DNA from: Cladochytrium replicatum
Taxonomy: Eukaryota > Chytridiomycota > Chytridiomycetes > Cladochytriales > Cladochytriaceae
Length of the DNA stretch: 64,000 bases
Direction: 5' to 3'
NCBI GenBank assembly: GCA_025526935.1
Contig: JAHLKD010000141.1
Coordinates: 26,095 to 90,094 of the forward strand
This document shows, piece after piece, positions 22,271 to 34,405 of the stretch. The notes under the pieces were generated by a model. That model saw nothing but the letters and a program-made list of their open reading frames with translations. It was not told the DNA's origin and did not search any database. The translations under genes and the position numbers were made by a program. Within the stretch, counting starts at the first letter, position 1. Each line of letters opens with the position of its first letter.

Positions 22271-22599
22271 CCAGAAGTCGTGAAAAACACTTCTGAGGTT
22301 GATCATCAGAACAACAAGCTATCTCTCCATCGTGTCGTTTCTACTATTTCCCTGACCTATCGTAATGAGACCAAAGGAGCCAATCTCCCATGTTTGTTCA
22401 AGTTTATGATGTTTTAAGGTCGACAGCATGATCTGCCGACATTCAAACAAATAGGGTACAACCAAAGCAAAAAAAGGTGGCAAAATGAAATATTTCTGTC
22501 TCATCAAAGATCGCCAGATTCAGCTTGAAAAGCAAAATAATGAAGGGGACAGGCTGGAAGCCTCTTGTATAACTGTTTTTCTGGTCACATTCAGAAACT
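22271..22599. other. Intergenic, no gene seen
   Basis: No supported gene. It probably holds the 3' untranslated region of VTC1 and the right edge of the duplicated block. Confidence 0.45.
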
Positions 22600-23223
22600 T
22601 CAGTAGCCGAAGAACGAAACAAACTTTAGCCAAAAATTGAGCAAGATGGCTGCGATCAACGTTATGACGAGTACAACGGGTCCTCTTGTATCATCATAAG
22701 GTCCCGGGTCTACATCAGGAAAACCAATCAGCGACCAACAAATTAAAAACGGGCAAGTATCTAAGTCTCATACCCCGGTTTCGAATCATGGAGGTGCGCT
22801 TCAGGTAGAGGTAGAGCGCATAGATCATAAACATGAGAGCTACGAGTGTGAAAGCGAATCCTGCGATCATCCCCACCCTATCCCCAAAGTTGAACAACCC
22901 GATGGCCAGTCCTCCCAGTACGATACAAACTGAATTCCCAAAAGACAATTATCAGATTCTCTAGTATCTTTAACACTCCAACATCACTCACAGTGCAGCC
23001 ATGAAAGGAAGGTTCTCTCGTTGGCAAAGTACACTTTTGGTTCTACTCGAAGCATGGTCTGAACGCCCTGTGGTTTCGGCTGTTGTGGGGCATTGTTGCT
23101 GGGAGCGAGACCGACTGCAGCAGCGATTGCGGAGAGGTAGTGCGTGCCAGCTCTGGCCGTCCCGTTCTGTTTTCCGTTGTCGTTTGCCGTTGGCAGCAAG
23201 GGCGTGCGTTCGCTGTTGGACAT
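22600..23223 (-). CDS. VTC1: Vacuolar transporter chaperone subunit 1 (VTC1)
   Basis: Small three-helix membrane subunit of the VTC polyphosphate polymerase complex of the vacuole/acidocalcisome. Exon 1 from ATG 23223 encodes a low-complexity N-terminus (ERTPLLPTANDNGKQ) and the signature VEPKVYFANERTFLSWLH. The spliced second exon gives helices 1 and 2 (IVLGGLAIGLFNFGD, FTLVALMFMIYALYLY). A third exon gives PGPYDDTRGPVVLVITLIAA and the last helix, ending WLKFVSFFGY. This is the DUF202/VTC1 topology. The N-terminal extension is longer than in budding yeast VTC1. There is no SPX or polymerase domain, so this is the VTC1 rather than the VTC2/3/4 type. Confidence 0.92.
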
Positions 23224-23300
23224 TGTGAGGAACACTAAGCCACAGAACAACATTCTTGGTTTTAAAGGAGAGTTTGTTAATTGAATTTGTATTTATTGTT

Positions 23301-24530
23301 TCACTCGTTCTTGAAGTCTGGCGTACGCTTCTCGACGAACGCCGCCATCCCTTCCTTCTGATCTTTCTGGGAAAAAACACACAAAAGTAATGAACATCCG
23401 AATACTTGATATGGGTTGTCTGCAACTCACAGTAGCAAAAGTGCTGTGGAACAAGCGGCGTTCGAGATGAAGACCTTCGCTCAGAGATGTTTCGAACGCT
23501 ATGATCCAAGAAGACATATTAAATTCCCAACGTATAGATCACGAACGTGAGACACACATTTGTTTACTGCCTCCTTTGCCATCATTACGACCGGAAGAGA
23601 GTAGCTTGCGATGGTCTCAGCAGCCTTGACACTCTCCTCGACGAGCTTGTCGGCGGGGAAAACACGAGCAACCAAGCCGGAGCGTTCGGCATCTTCCGCG
23701 TTGATCATGTTGCCCAGCAGAACCTGTTCCATCGCCTTCGACTTTCCGACTGCCTTGGTGAGACGCTGCGTGCCGCCTGCGCCAGGAATCGTGCCGAGTT
23801 TGATCTCCGGTTGACCAAACCTTGCCTTATCTCCAGCGTAGATGATATCGCACTGACATTATGAGCGTGAGACACATGTCATTCTAGAAGGGATTGAGAA
23901 GATTCATACCATCATGGCAAGCTCGCATCCGCCTCCAAGCTAAAATCGTGACTTTTAGACAAGGAATATTTGCGATCGAACGATTAACATACTGCAAATC
24001 CATTGACGGCCGCGATGATTGGCTTACGGACAGTGGTGATATTGGTCCAGTCAGCAATAAAGTTCTTCTTATAGTTGTTGACAAAATCCAAGCTGGACAT
24101 TTCTTTGATGTCCGCACCGGCTATCATGACAATCCATCAGTTAAAGAATCTTATTACCGCAGTATCTGCATACCAGCGAAGGCCTTCTCGCTTCCGGTCA
24201 GAACAATCGCACCAACTCCTTCGTCGGCATCGAATGACTTGAGTGCCTGATTGAGCTCCGTGATCAGCGGGGTGCAAAGAGCATTGAGTGCTTTGGGTCG
24301 GTTGAGAGTCACGACACCGACACGACCTCGCTGCTCGACGAGGATGTGCTCGTAGCCTGCAATGAATTATTACGTCAGTGCATTAGATCTGGGCCGGCAC
24401 CATTCTTCAAGCGGAAGCAATTAACACGTGTCCAATTTTTCAATGATTCCCTCTCCCCTCCTCCCACTTACGTACTCAGTGTTCTCGCACTCGAAAATCC
24501 GCGACGGGCAACAAAGTTGAAGCGGAGCAT
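23301..24530 (-). CDS. ECHS1: Mitochondrial short-chain enoyl-CoA hydratase
   Basis: Crotonase-fold enzyme hydrating trans-2-enoyl-CoA in beta-oxidation and branched-chain amino acid breakdown. It starts [19 protein letters not shown], an Arg-rich mitochondrial presequence. Exons then read [36 protein letters not shown] (CoA-binding oxyanion region), [15 protein letters not shown] with the first catalytic Glu, [19 protein letters not shown] with the second catalytic Glu, and the end [13 protein letters not shown]. Length and motif order match ECHS1. Introns are short, and the first donor is best placed so that RTLS joins YEHILVE. MCCC2 (leucine catabolism) lies a few kb away, but the two genes are unlikely to be co-transcribed. 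Confidence 0.93.
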
Positions 24531-24742
24531 CTTGGGGCAGTGTGGCGTGTGAGGAGGTTAGTTTGTCTGGCCGTTTGGCAATCCATCGTAAACATCCAGC
24601 ATGCACAAGTTGGCTGAGGCTTTCAACAGTAGCAGTAAACCTACGCAATATTGACTCCCAGCATTTGTGCTTCAAGCAGGCTCGATGTGAGTCAAAACGC
24701 TTTTGCGTGTGCGTGGCTAGAACTTCGTCTGGTCAACTGAAG

Positions 24743-24946
24743 GTGATGATCGCGTACTCGTGGAGCGACAAGCTGGCTATTTGAACGAGAAGCTCCTCGA
24801 AAAGCAACTTCAGGTGTGGTTCGATGAAAACTTTATGCCCGCTCAATTGGGGTGAAGCTGTCGACAAAGTCCACCATTTTCGTGCAACTACTATCTTCCA
24901 GCTACGAAAGTAGCCACAATACAAATAATCTTGAGTTACAGCTGGA
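24743..24946 (+). pseudogene. TIR-domain fragment
   Basis: VMIAYSWSDKLA (strand A with the typical Y-S-W-SD) is followed at once, in a shifted frame, by LNEKLLEKQLQVWFDENFM, the helix A/strand B block of a TIR domain. After another shift comes QLLSSSYESSHNT, the strand D region. About half a TIR domain is present in collapsed form with no Sel1 repeats nearby. It may have lost introns or been eroded by indels. It lies on the plus strand, upstream of a retroelement remnant. Confidence 0.6.
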
Positions 24947-25164
24947 CTGAAATGACATGTAATATACGTGATATTGTGGTGACATCATAGAAGACAATAA
25001 AGTATGATCATAAAGCATAAATATATACTGCTCTTCCCGAGTAAACAATTATTGCCAGCTTAACAATTAGAACTGACAGGCCTCTCCGCATCCTGCATTG
25101 AGAACTCCCCACATTCACGATTACAAACTCCATCCACGGATCTTCCAAGCTCTGACTTAGCTTT

Positions 25165-25470
25165 GGTTCTTGCCGACAATTGACTTGTTTGCCACAGTGG
25201 TGAATTGCCAGTGTCGCCGGTATTGCACGATTGAGAGGGAGGACTCACTGAGCTGGTCGAACGAGAAGCTGTGGGCCAATCCTCCATGGATCCTCTTGAT
25301 GCAAGTTCTGTGGAAGCTGGAATTTGACCTTCTAATTCGAGTCTGGCCGACATAACCATGGTATCCCAGGTTAGTTGCTATGCTCTGCGATCTTCCCATG
25401 CTCTTGCCAAATCAGGATCTCTTTCTCTCACAATCCAGCAGCAAACTGAGGAGGCTGGGTACGACATCGC
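25165..25470 (+). mobile_element. Retrotransposon remnant (RNase H tail of a DIRS- or Ty3-like polyprotein)
   Basis: The frame MPTIDLFATVVNCQCRRY, then SWSNEKLWANPPW and ILLMQVLWKL, then in another frame WYPRLVAMLCDLPMLLP and NQDLFL, reproduces the conserved tail after the RNase H domain of tyrosine-recombinase (DIRS/Ngaro-like) and related retroelements (DLFA, NPPW, WYP and DLP boxes). Only this tail is present, with no reverse transcriptase and no terminal repeats. Sequence downstream to ~25830 is open in patches (DACRNDYPTKLDQHALIGRF) and might be the following domain, but I cannot support that. Confidence 0.6.
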
Positions 25471-25991
25471 GGAGCGAGACTGCCGTGTATTTCTGCGGAC
25501 GCAATCAAAGCGCTTGAAGGGTTTTGGTCAAAGATCGGGCACGATCATTGGTTTATTCTGCCATTAAACTGCCGTTGAATCGCAGAGGTTCCATTGGCGC
25601 ACGGGTTCTTTGAGAAATATCTTTGATTGCATCCTCGACCGGCAAAGAATCAGACTACTTTCGATCATGCTCGTCTTTGGAATTATCTGGATGCCTGTCG
25701 AAACGACTATCCCACCAAACTCGATCAGCATGCACTCATTGGCAGATTTGCGCTTCATTTTCGACCGGCCACTCGTCGCGGTCAAGCTGTGTTACTTCCA
25801 TCGATACTTCCAAGATTCAGTGCACGTCCGACGCAATCTTTTTCCTGGTTTTCCGTGTCTGAGGATCTTACCGTGTTTATCTAACTGCGCTAGGGTGAGT
25901 TTATTTTATATTTTTAGGACGCCATCATTCCGGTGGCTTCGTCTGTCCCGGTCTTTCTTCGTTGCTTTGCACAGACACTCGACTAAAAAAT
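25471..25991 (+). other. Upstream region of fumarase; no gene supported
   Basis: Scattered open frames but nothing recognised. Pyrimidine-rich sequence near 25890-25990 is probably the fumarase promoter and leader. Confidence 0.45.
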
Positions 25992-28205
25992 ATGGCATCC
26001 GTGCTATTGAGACCAGCTGTTCTGCGCAACTCTCTGCGCGTCGCTGCTACTCAGAGAAATGCACTGCTTACCGGTCGCGCCATCTCCGCTGCTCCCGCAC
26101 TCTCGGTATTTACAGTTCCCTATGATCTGCTGTGCATTGGGACTAATCGACAATAATCCCGCAGCAAAAGTTCAGGACTGAGCGCGACACGTTCGGAGAA
26201 CTTCAAGTGCCTGCAGAGAAATACTACGGTGCTCAGACGCAAAGGTTTGTGGACTAATGTGGAGTCGGAGGACACTGTGGATGAATTGTTGTGGTTGCAG
26301 GTCTATTCAGAACTTCAAGATTGGAGGGCCATCGGAGCGGATTCCGGAGCCTGTGATCACGGCTTTTGGAATTGTGAAAAAGGCTGCGGCGATGGTGAAC
26401 ATGGAGAGCGGAAACATTGACAAGATCGTGGGTGAGGCCATCGTTCAAGCTGCTGACGAGGTAGTTCCTTGCCAAGCCGGTGGAGTTATTACCAGAGCTT
26501 AAGATTCGGGATTTTTTAGGTCATCACGGGCAAGTTGATGGATCACTTCCCTCTCGTCGTTTGGCAAACCGGTATTGAGTCCTACTTCCATGAATTGTAA
26601 CATATCTAACACATGTGAAAAAATGAAACAGGGTCGGGAACACAGACCAATATGAATGGTTCGTTTACTTAGTTTCTCTTCGAATTCAACTCCCTTAATT
26701 TTCGCTTTTTTGCAGTCAACGAAGTCATTGCGAACCGCGCCATAGAGATCCTCGGCGGCGAACTGGGCTCCAAGAAACCCGTCCACCCGAACGACCACGT
26801 CAACAACGGCCAGTCCTCCAACGACACCTTCCCGACTGCCATGCACGTCGCCGCCGCGGTTGAGATCAACTACCGGCTCATACCCGCTCTCGAGCACCTC
26901 CACAAAGAGCTCGCGGCGAAAGCAGAAGCGTTTGACAAAATTGTCAAGATTGGCAGAACACATTTGCAGGACGCGACGCCGTTGACGCTCGGACAGGAGT
27001 TTAGCGGGTACGCTAGACAGGTGGAGCTTGGGATTGCGAGGGCGAAAGCAGTGCTGCCGCATTTGTATTACTTGGCTCAGGGCGGAACAGCTGTCGGAAC
27101 GGTGAGTGCATGAGGGGGGATAGAATGTTGTATTCTGTTACGTTGGATTCTGACGAAGCCTCATTTGGTAGGGATTGAACACGAACAAAGGATTCGACGC
27201 CGCCATTGCTGCCCAGGTTGCAAAGATCACCGGCTTGCCTTTCGAGACTGCACCAAACAAGGTAAGGCAATATGGTAGTCTTTTGGATCAAAGTTAATGA
27301 GCTTCCTCTTCTATGTCCAGTTCGAAGCGCTCGCGACACACGATGCAATTGTTGAGGCAAGCGGTGCTATGAACACTATTGCCGTCTCGTTCAACAAGAT
27401 TGCTAATGACATTCGATTGCTTGGTTAGTTAGGATCGATTCGGAAGTGTGACGTTCATTTGCTGATGTTTTGATTCTGCAGGCTCTGGACCTAGGTGCGG
27501 TCTTGGCGAGCTTATTCTCCCTGAAAACGAACCCGGATCTTCGATCATGCCTGGCAAGGTGAGAGAACTGCAGAGTTCATATATAGAGATCGGAGGTTGA
27601 TGTAATTTTCGACAGGTCAACCCAACACAATCGGAGGCAATGACCATGGTTGCTGCGCAAGTTATTGGTAACCACACCGCCATCTCCGTCGCTGGTGCAC
27701 AGGGCCACTTTGAGGTATATTCTCATAGTTCTTTCTGATATGAAAAATGTCAGCCTGACTTGAATTCACCAGCTCAACGTGTTCAAACCCGTTATGATCC
27801 GCAACCTTTTGCATTCTGTCCGGCTCCTCTCGGACGTCGCTGTGTCATTCACAGACAACTGCGTCGTTGGTATCCAAGCGAACGAGAAGCGCATCGGACA
27901 GCTTTTGCACGAGTCGCTCATGTTGGTCACTGCGTTGAACCCATACATCGGTTATGACAGTACGTGATAAGGAAGAATCGGGGAGAACAGATTTGCCTTA
28001 ACTGAAATTTTTGTTAGATGCGGCAAAGGCAGCGAAAAAGGCCCACAAGGAGGGAACTTCGCTCAAAGAGGCGACGGTTGGACTTGGGTTGTTGACGCCT
28101 GAGCAGTTTGACGAGTATGTCAGGCCCGAGCAGGTATGTTGGGTAGTTTGAGACAATCGGCTTCATCATTCAATATTTTTGTTTCAGATGATCGGGCCTA
28201 AGTAA
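25992..28205 (+). CDS. FUM1: Fumarate hydratase (class II)
   Basis: TCA-cycle enzyme interconverting fumarate and malate. The leader [19 protein letters not shown] is Arg-rich and lacks acidic residues, so it looks mitochondrial. The body begins [20 protein letters not shown], then [38 protein letters not shown] (substrate site), [18 protein letters not shown] (the TH catalytic box) and [14 protein letters not shown] (the fumarase/aspartase signature with the mobile catalytic Ser), ending PEQMIGPK. About nine introns of 40-80 nt interrupt it, all GT-AG with frame kept. It appears complete at ~490 aa and lies within a stretch of mitochondrial metabolism genes. Confidence 0.96.
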
Positions 28206-28447
28206 GCGGTTCACTACTATTTTCGGTCGTGCGCTTGTTGTGGTAACTTGTTTTTGTTTCTTCTTGGAATGTCCCTTTTTGTGCTGGGTCGTATACTACT
28301 GGTACCCAATCAAACAATAATTCTATGTAATCCCCTCGTGGGAACTGTCCCAGTCGTGTCCACGTGTACCGCCGCTCCCTCCAACGTTCCCAAAATCCCC
28401 ACCAAACAAATTTCAATCGCAAATTTCGAATTCGTATTGATAACGAA
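28206..28447. other. Short intergenic region with LSM12 leader
   Basis: No gene seen. Sequence from ~28330 to 28447 is C-rich and probably the LSM12 5' leader; the minus-strand open frame over it is a shadow. Confidence 0.4.
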
Positions 28448-29133
28448 ATGGATCCCTCGGCGGCTGTCGGTCTCTGGGTCAAGCTCAGAACAGTCCACGA
28501 CCAGTTCTATGAGGGCCAGATCTTCTGCTACGACCAACAAACAAACACAATCGTTCTCCAATCGCAATCCGCCCCGCCGGCCGGCCCCGGTGTGCCTCCC
28601 CCCCCGAAATACGATTTTCACATCCTGAAAGTGAACTACGTCAAGGACGTGCAGCCCATCGAACCAAAGAATGGAGAGAAGCCAGCTGGTGCCGGGGAGA
28701 AGGGGTTAGTGCCCGTGACCTTTGTTCCAATAGAGAAGATGCAGCAGAGAGAGCACGTTGCTATAAGAGCCGAAAAGGAAAAGTTGGCAAAGGTCGGTGT
28801 TGGTGTCACGGACGAGGCACAGGTGAGAGGAACCCCGTCGACTCAATTTTTGTGTACTTAGCTTTCTTCATTTGAAAGGACATTTTCGATGCGCTGTCAA
28901 AGACTCTACCGACCTCCTGGCGTGCAGACAAGATTGTTGTTTTGGACGAAGTCATTATATCATCCCCGTACTTGCCCGAAAACTGCTCCCTCCTTGACTC
29001 AAAAAAATCCAACGGTCACCATGAAACCCCGCTTCAGCGCGTGCGTATGATCCTCGACGGTGAACGGAGACGGCTGGGGTTGAACGGGACACCAACGACG
29101 GCCGTTGGTGTAGGGGCAGACGGAAAGAAGTAA
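28448..29133 (+). CDS. LSM12: LSM12 homologue
   Basis: Two exons joined at GAGGCACAG/GACATTTTC. The N-terminal Lsm-like part reads VGLWVKLRTVHDQFYEGQIF and TNTIVLQSQS, with a Pro-rich loop. The C-terminal part is the anticodon-binding-like AD domain (DALSKTLPTSWRADKIVVLD, EVIISSPYLPENC, LQRVRMILDGERRRLGL). This two-domain layout is that of LSM12, an RNA-associated adaptor linked in other organisms to ataxin-2 complexes and translation control. Length (~205 aa) fits the family. It starts 243 bp after the fumarase stop on the same strand. Confidence 0.9.
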
Positions 29134-29487
29134 ATTAAATCCGGTCACAGAGGAGGAGGACGTATCAAGCGAGGGGGGAGAAATTGAAAATCGGGGCTAG
29201 GACTTCGTCGGGACACTCTTTTTAATTTTTGTTTTTAAGTAACGTCCAATGGCGGTATGATGGATTTTTGATGCCGTTTACTTTTGTAGTGTATGGTGAG
29301 AGGTCCTTGTTGATTCGTTTCCCCCCATGCTTTGTAACTACTTCTCCAACTGCCTGGAGACAATAAATAATGTATGAAATGTAGTATTGCAACGAACCGT
29401 GCGCCACCCGGTCCACCACACAAACATCCATTTAACCGTCTCTGGCTTGATTGCAACAATCGTCTGGATCTCGCTCTTGCTCGCAAA
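29134..29487. other. Intergenic, no gene seen
   Basis: Holds the LSM12 3' end and the MCCC2 upstream region; no supported coding frame. Confidence 0.45.
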
Positions 29488-32400
29488 ATGTCTCGCAGGT
29501 TACTGAGTCTGGGCGCATCGGCTCTCGCACATAGGTCCACGTCGGCTATTCGATTCGGCAGATCGGCGCGATTTGCGACGTTTGCTCCTGTCGAGTCTGT
29601 TGGCCCAGTGATCGAAAACACCGTTGATACAAACTCGGATCTTTTCAAGGTGCGTGTTCTGTTCATATTGCATTTTGTCCATTTGGTTGCAAAATGCACG
29701 GAATGTTAGGTGCTCATGCGTTTTGAACTTTGAAGGAAAATGCTTCGAGAATGGATCAGTTGGTCCAGAAGCTCTCTCACGATGTGGAGCGCATCAAGCT
29801 CGGTATGCCCCAATATTTTTTATGGTGTGTAGAGAACAGTTTAAAATATTACTTTTGTTCAGGAGGTGGACCCGAAGCACGCAAAAGACACATCGGACGA
29901 AAGAAGTTGCTTCCTCGTGACCGTATCGATACGCTGCTGGATCCGGGGTAAAACACCTTACTGAACTCTTAAGTAAATTCGACTGATTACATAAATTGCT
30001 CTTGTAGTACACCGTTCTTGGAGCTTTCCCAGCTTGCAGGTTTTTTGTCAAAATTGAGTCATTTAGTGGTATAAACTCACTTGAGTCTATTAGGGCACGA
30101 GTTGTATGAGGACGATGTGCCTGCTGGTGGGATCATCACTGGTATCGGTCGGATCAGCGGGTATTGAATTGAAAGAAATTGCCCAAATGTATCCGTTGAC
30201 CTTAAGCCTTCCATTTGGTCAGTGTCGAATGCGTTGTGGTCGCCAACGGTAATTCAAATTAAGCGAACTTTCAAATTTGAAGCCTTGCTGATTTATTTTT
30301 CGGATTCTAGATTCTACCGTAAAAGGAGGATCGTATTACCCTGTAAGCGTTCCAGAATTACCCGAACAGAAGTTTTTTTCACATTCGGTTGCATTTGGTA
30401 GATTACGGTCAAGAAGCATCTTAGGGCTCAAGAGATTGCTCGAGAAAACAGACTGCCATGCGTCTACTTGGGTAAGTTAAAGGAGCCCACTGAGAAACTA
30501 AACCAAAATCCAACGATCAATATCACCAGTGGATTCGGGCGGTGCGAACCTGCCAAGGCAGGCAGATGTTTTCCCTGATAAGGAACATTTTGGGAGTATG
30601 TTTAAGCTTCAGTATGGTTTCGCTTACTTACTTACTTTTCCATTTTCAGGGATCTTTTTCAACCAGGCGAATCTCTCAGCTGGTACGTTCGCTTGTGCTT
30701 CCACAAAGATTATATGTCAATGTTTGGTGATTTTCTTGCAGCTGGCATTCCTCAGGTCGCGATTGTTCTTGGCTCATGTACAGCAGGTATTTCGTTGGAG
30801 AAGGGGCATTCGAAGATTGGTCTAAATCAATTTTTTAAGGGGGGGCGTATGTCCCAGCAATGGCCGGTAAATGAAGCTCACAAAGATCGCCGTTCCCACG
30901 CACTGAATTTTTTATTCTGGTTCCAGACGAGAGCGTTATCGTTAGGAATCAGGGTACGATCTTCCTCGGGGGACCTCCAGTATGTCAATTTCGTTGAAAC
31001 CATCTTGCCAGATAGTCGTCTAAACAATGATATTTGTGCTTCTTCAGCTGGTGAAGGCGGCCACCGGCGAAGTGGTTACTGCCGAACAGCTTGGCGGCGC
31101 AGACCTCCACTGTAAAGTCTCGGGTGTCACAGACCATTACGCGCACGATGATGAACATGCGTTGGCCATCGGGAGACGGATCATTGCGAACCTGAACATC
31201 CAAAAGAACCCCGTGAGTTGATTAAGTTTTGTTCGTGCGGAACTGGGATTTTGAAGTTTTTTTTCTTTTGTAGAACCCGCTGGCTCGCACTGAGCCTGAG
31301 GAACCTCTGTACTCTGCATCTGAAATCGGCGGGATCGTGGGAGACAATCTGAGAAGACCGTTTGATATTAAGCAGGTGATCGCGCGGATTGTGGACGGGA
31401 GTCGGTTCCATGAGTTCAAAGAGTTCTATGGGAGCACGCTTGTCACAGGTACGATGAATTTGATTCACCGAAAGTGTATGTCAGTGGGACTGACTTCTTG
31501 ATTGCAGGATTTGCCCGCCTATATGGATTTCCTGTTGGCATTGTCGCGAACAACGGCATTCTTTTCTCGGAGTCCGCGTTGAAGGGAGCACATTTCATCG
31601 AGTTATGCAGCCAGCGAAAGATTCCCCTGATCTTCTTGCAAAACATCACTGGATTCATGGTTGGAAAATCTGCTGAAGAAGGTATTAAAATCTAGTTGTT
31701 GACCACATGATGCACATGGAACGTTGAACCATGTACGTTAGGTGGCATTGCAAAGAACGGTGCAAAGATGGTGACTGCGGTCGCCTGTGCTCAGGTTCCG
31801 AAGTTCACGGTACGTGTAGAAACGGATTATGATTCGATTTGATCGTCTGAAGCGTAAGCTTGAGGTTCTCTGTGGTGGATCGTTCGGTGCAGGGAACTAT
31901 GGGATGTGTGGAAGAGCATACAGGTATGATTTCCCCACCATCCAAATACATTTGTTAACCAATTTTTTCCGCAGCCCCCGTTTCCTCTGGACTTGGCCGA
32001 ACTGTAAGCACAAGTTCATAAAATGAACTAACAGTAGACTGACTATCTTTTGGTTTCTTTTTTGGCCAGCTCGCATCAGTGTCATGGGGGGAGAGCAGTC
32101 AGCAAACGTTCTCGCACAAAGTAAGGATTAGAAGAATTTACAAACTTTCAATGGAACATTTATCCCGCCAATTCCAGTTACGAGAGAAGCCAAGGAGAAG
32201 AAGGGCCAAACGGTAGATTGAGAAATTTTCTTTATTGGTGTGGTACTAACCGGAACTAATGCATTCGAAGTGGCCGACGGAAGATGAGGAGGCATTCAAG
32301 AAGCCAATTCGTGAACGATATGAAGCGGAAGGGCACCCGTACTTCGCAAGGTATGTTAGGAAAGCTTTTTTGCGAATATAATCTGACAAATAGCTCTGGA

Positions 32401-32601
32401 ATGAATTTCATCGAAAAGTGCAAGGTAAACTTAAAATTCCCCGCTACTTTTTTCGACACCTCTCAACCACAATACTTTTCTAGACTGTGGGACGATGGTA
32501 TCATTGATCCGTCACAAACCCGAGCAGTGCTCGGGTTGTCGCTGAGTGCGGCCCTCAATGCACCAGTGCCCCCGACGAACTTTGGAGTTTTCCGTATGTA
32601 A
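29488..32601 (+). CDS. MCCC2: 3-methylcrotonyl-CoA carboxylase beta subunit
   Basis: Carboxyltransferase subunit of the mitochondrial biotin enzyme in leucine catabolism. The leader [17 protein letters not shown] is a clear mitochondrial presequence. Blocks in order: [100 protein letters not shown] (oxyanion loop), [82 protein letters not shown] and [13 protein letters not shown], ending [11 protein letters not shown]. Many very short introns split it into about 18 exons, some under 60 nt. All motif order and length (~560 aa) match MCCC2 rather than propionyl-CoA carboxylase beta. Confidence 0.94.
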
Positions 32602-32788
32602 TAGATGGTTATTATTTGACCAAACTATTTGTTGTTCTTCATTAAAACACTTTATGAACAATATGGGGAGGTTGTGAGCGCAAAACATACAAACGTCGCC
32701 ATTTTTGCTTATTAACAGGGTAGAGAAGAAGCACCAAGAACCGCCGTATCCCCTCACCGCCGTCGTCACCCGAACGCTCCTTCCAAAC

Positions 32789-34405
32789 TCACAGTGAGCT
32801 GTCCCTCATTTCCTTCCATTGCTTCTCGCGGATCTTCTTGGTACCTTGGACACGCTTGGAGTAATTGTGCCCGCGTTTTCCTGGTAAACTGGGAAGATTG
32901 ATCGGCGCGGCCGGGGTCTCTGTTGTCGGTACAGCGCGAAGCTTCTCCTGCTGATGGTCGGTTGGATACATGGGGTGGTACGATTGAGGAGAAATAGGTG
33001 GAAGAAGCCTTTGCGGGGATGAAAGCTGTGGAGGGGAAGCGATACTGGCGGCTCGGAGTGCCCGGTTTGTTGTCGAATGGTCAGCTGTTGGCAAATCGTC
33101 GTTTGATCTGATGAGGACGGTGTCCGTGCTTGAAGCGTCGGTGTGGACGGACGAAGAACGACGAGGTGCTTCGTCTGCACTATAGTTATCTGAATGTTGA
33201 TCATCCGAGCGAGTGTTGTCTTCAACGACAGGATGATAATTTTTTGAGCGCAGACGACCTGAGATGGGCACCTGTGTTTCTCCTTTGTTGATGGGCGGGA
33301 CAGGTTGGATCCGGTAGTCCAAAGGTGGAGAAACTTCATCATGGTTCAAAGTCGCTTCGCTTTCTGTCCTGCTGCTCTGCATCTTGCCGAGAAGCGGATG
33401 TTTATCTACACTATGATCTTTTTCCCTCTCCTTTTCGATGGCTGGCAGAAGATTGGGCTTCCCTTTTAGGATTGAAGGATGTTTCTCGCGCTGCGGTTTC
33501 GGTTGCAGTTTCGACAATGCTGGCATGGACTGTGCAAGAGCATTCTTTGTAGATGCATTCCCTGCTCCACTCGTTTTACCATTGTTGACCAGTGACTGGA
33601 GTTGATGTACATCCATATCCAGATTTGCGAGCGCAAATACCTCCCTGAGCAAGCGCACTTCCGAATGTAGTTGGTCCAACTCCGCCTGCTTTCTGCGACT
33701 GTCGCTGTTCAGTCGCGCCAGGAGTCCATGATATTTTTCGCGCTGTTCTTGGACTATTAAGTAGATCGGATGCTTTTCCTCCATGAGTTTGTCGATGGAC
33801 TTGTCGACTTCCTGAATCATGCTGATCGTTCTGCTTCCGAGCTGTTCCTGTCCAAGTTGGGTCACTGGTGGTTGGGGCTTCGGTTCTAAGGACGTTTCAT
33901 TAGAGTCCAGACCTTCTACACCTGTTGCTACAGCTGGCCGATTTCTCCGTTTACTGCTTGATGTGTCGCATTTTGAAACTTGCTTTTCTGGATAGTGGTT
34001 TAAAATTCAAATTGGGCATTGGGTTATGCATACATACTTTGAGTATCTGCGCGAAGTACAGACTTCATGTTGGCCTCTATCACCAACCACCGTTTAATGT
34101 GTGCAGCTTCGTCGAAAGTAGATCTGGGGGGACCCACCTGCGCACATGTTCTGAAGTCGAGCGATCTCCGAATATAGTCCTGCTATCGTTGCAGAGTGCT
34201 GCTCCTGGACGTATTCAAGCGTTTTCTCAAGAGATGTGATCCGAGCCAGCGAACGGTGCTGTTCCTGTGTTGTCCCTGAGATCATACAGCCAGGTGTTTT
34301 ACTAAAACCGATTTTGGAACTGAGGGATAGTACGACGTCCCTATCACCTTCTGATTTCTGAAAATCCAGAAATGACAAACGGTTGGCAGCTAGTGCGGTC
34401 GCCAT
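32789..34405 (-). CDS. CCDC92/CCDC74-like coiled-coil protein
   Basis: Exon 1 (ATG 34405) ends in a helix reading ITSLEKTLEYVQEQHSATIA and GLYSEIARLQNMCA. This is the signature of the CCDC92/CCDC74 N-terminal domain, where a short coiled coil contains QQ/EQH-SATL-x-GLH-x-EI-x-RL. After an intron of ~150 nt the second exon continues through NRPAVATG and TQLGQEQLGSRTISMIQEVD to another coiled coil (YHGLLARLNSDSRRKQAELD, QLHSEVRLLREVFAL). A ~200-residue disordered Ser/Pro-rich part and a basic end, KKIREKQWKEMRD, follow. Animal relatives localise to centrioles, cilia or spindle. A zoospore flagellum or basal-body role is an inference. The ORF 3' half is single-exon; the exact start of exon 2 is uncertain. 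Confidence 0.68.

Noticed and set aside
26499-27062. 187-aa minus-strand open frame over fumarase
   Set aside because: Antisense to conserved fumarase exons; no family resemblance.
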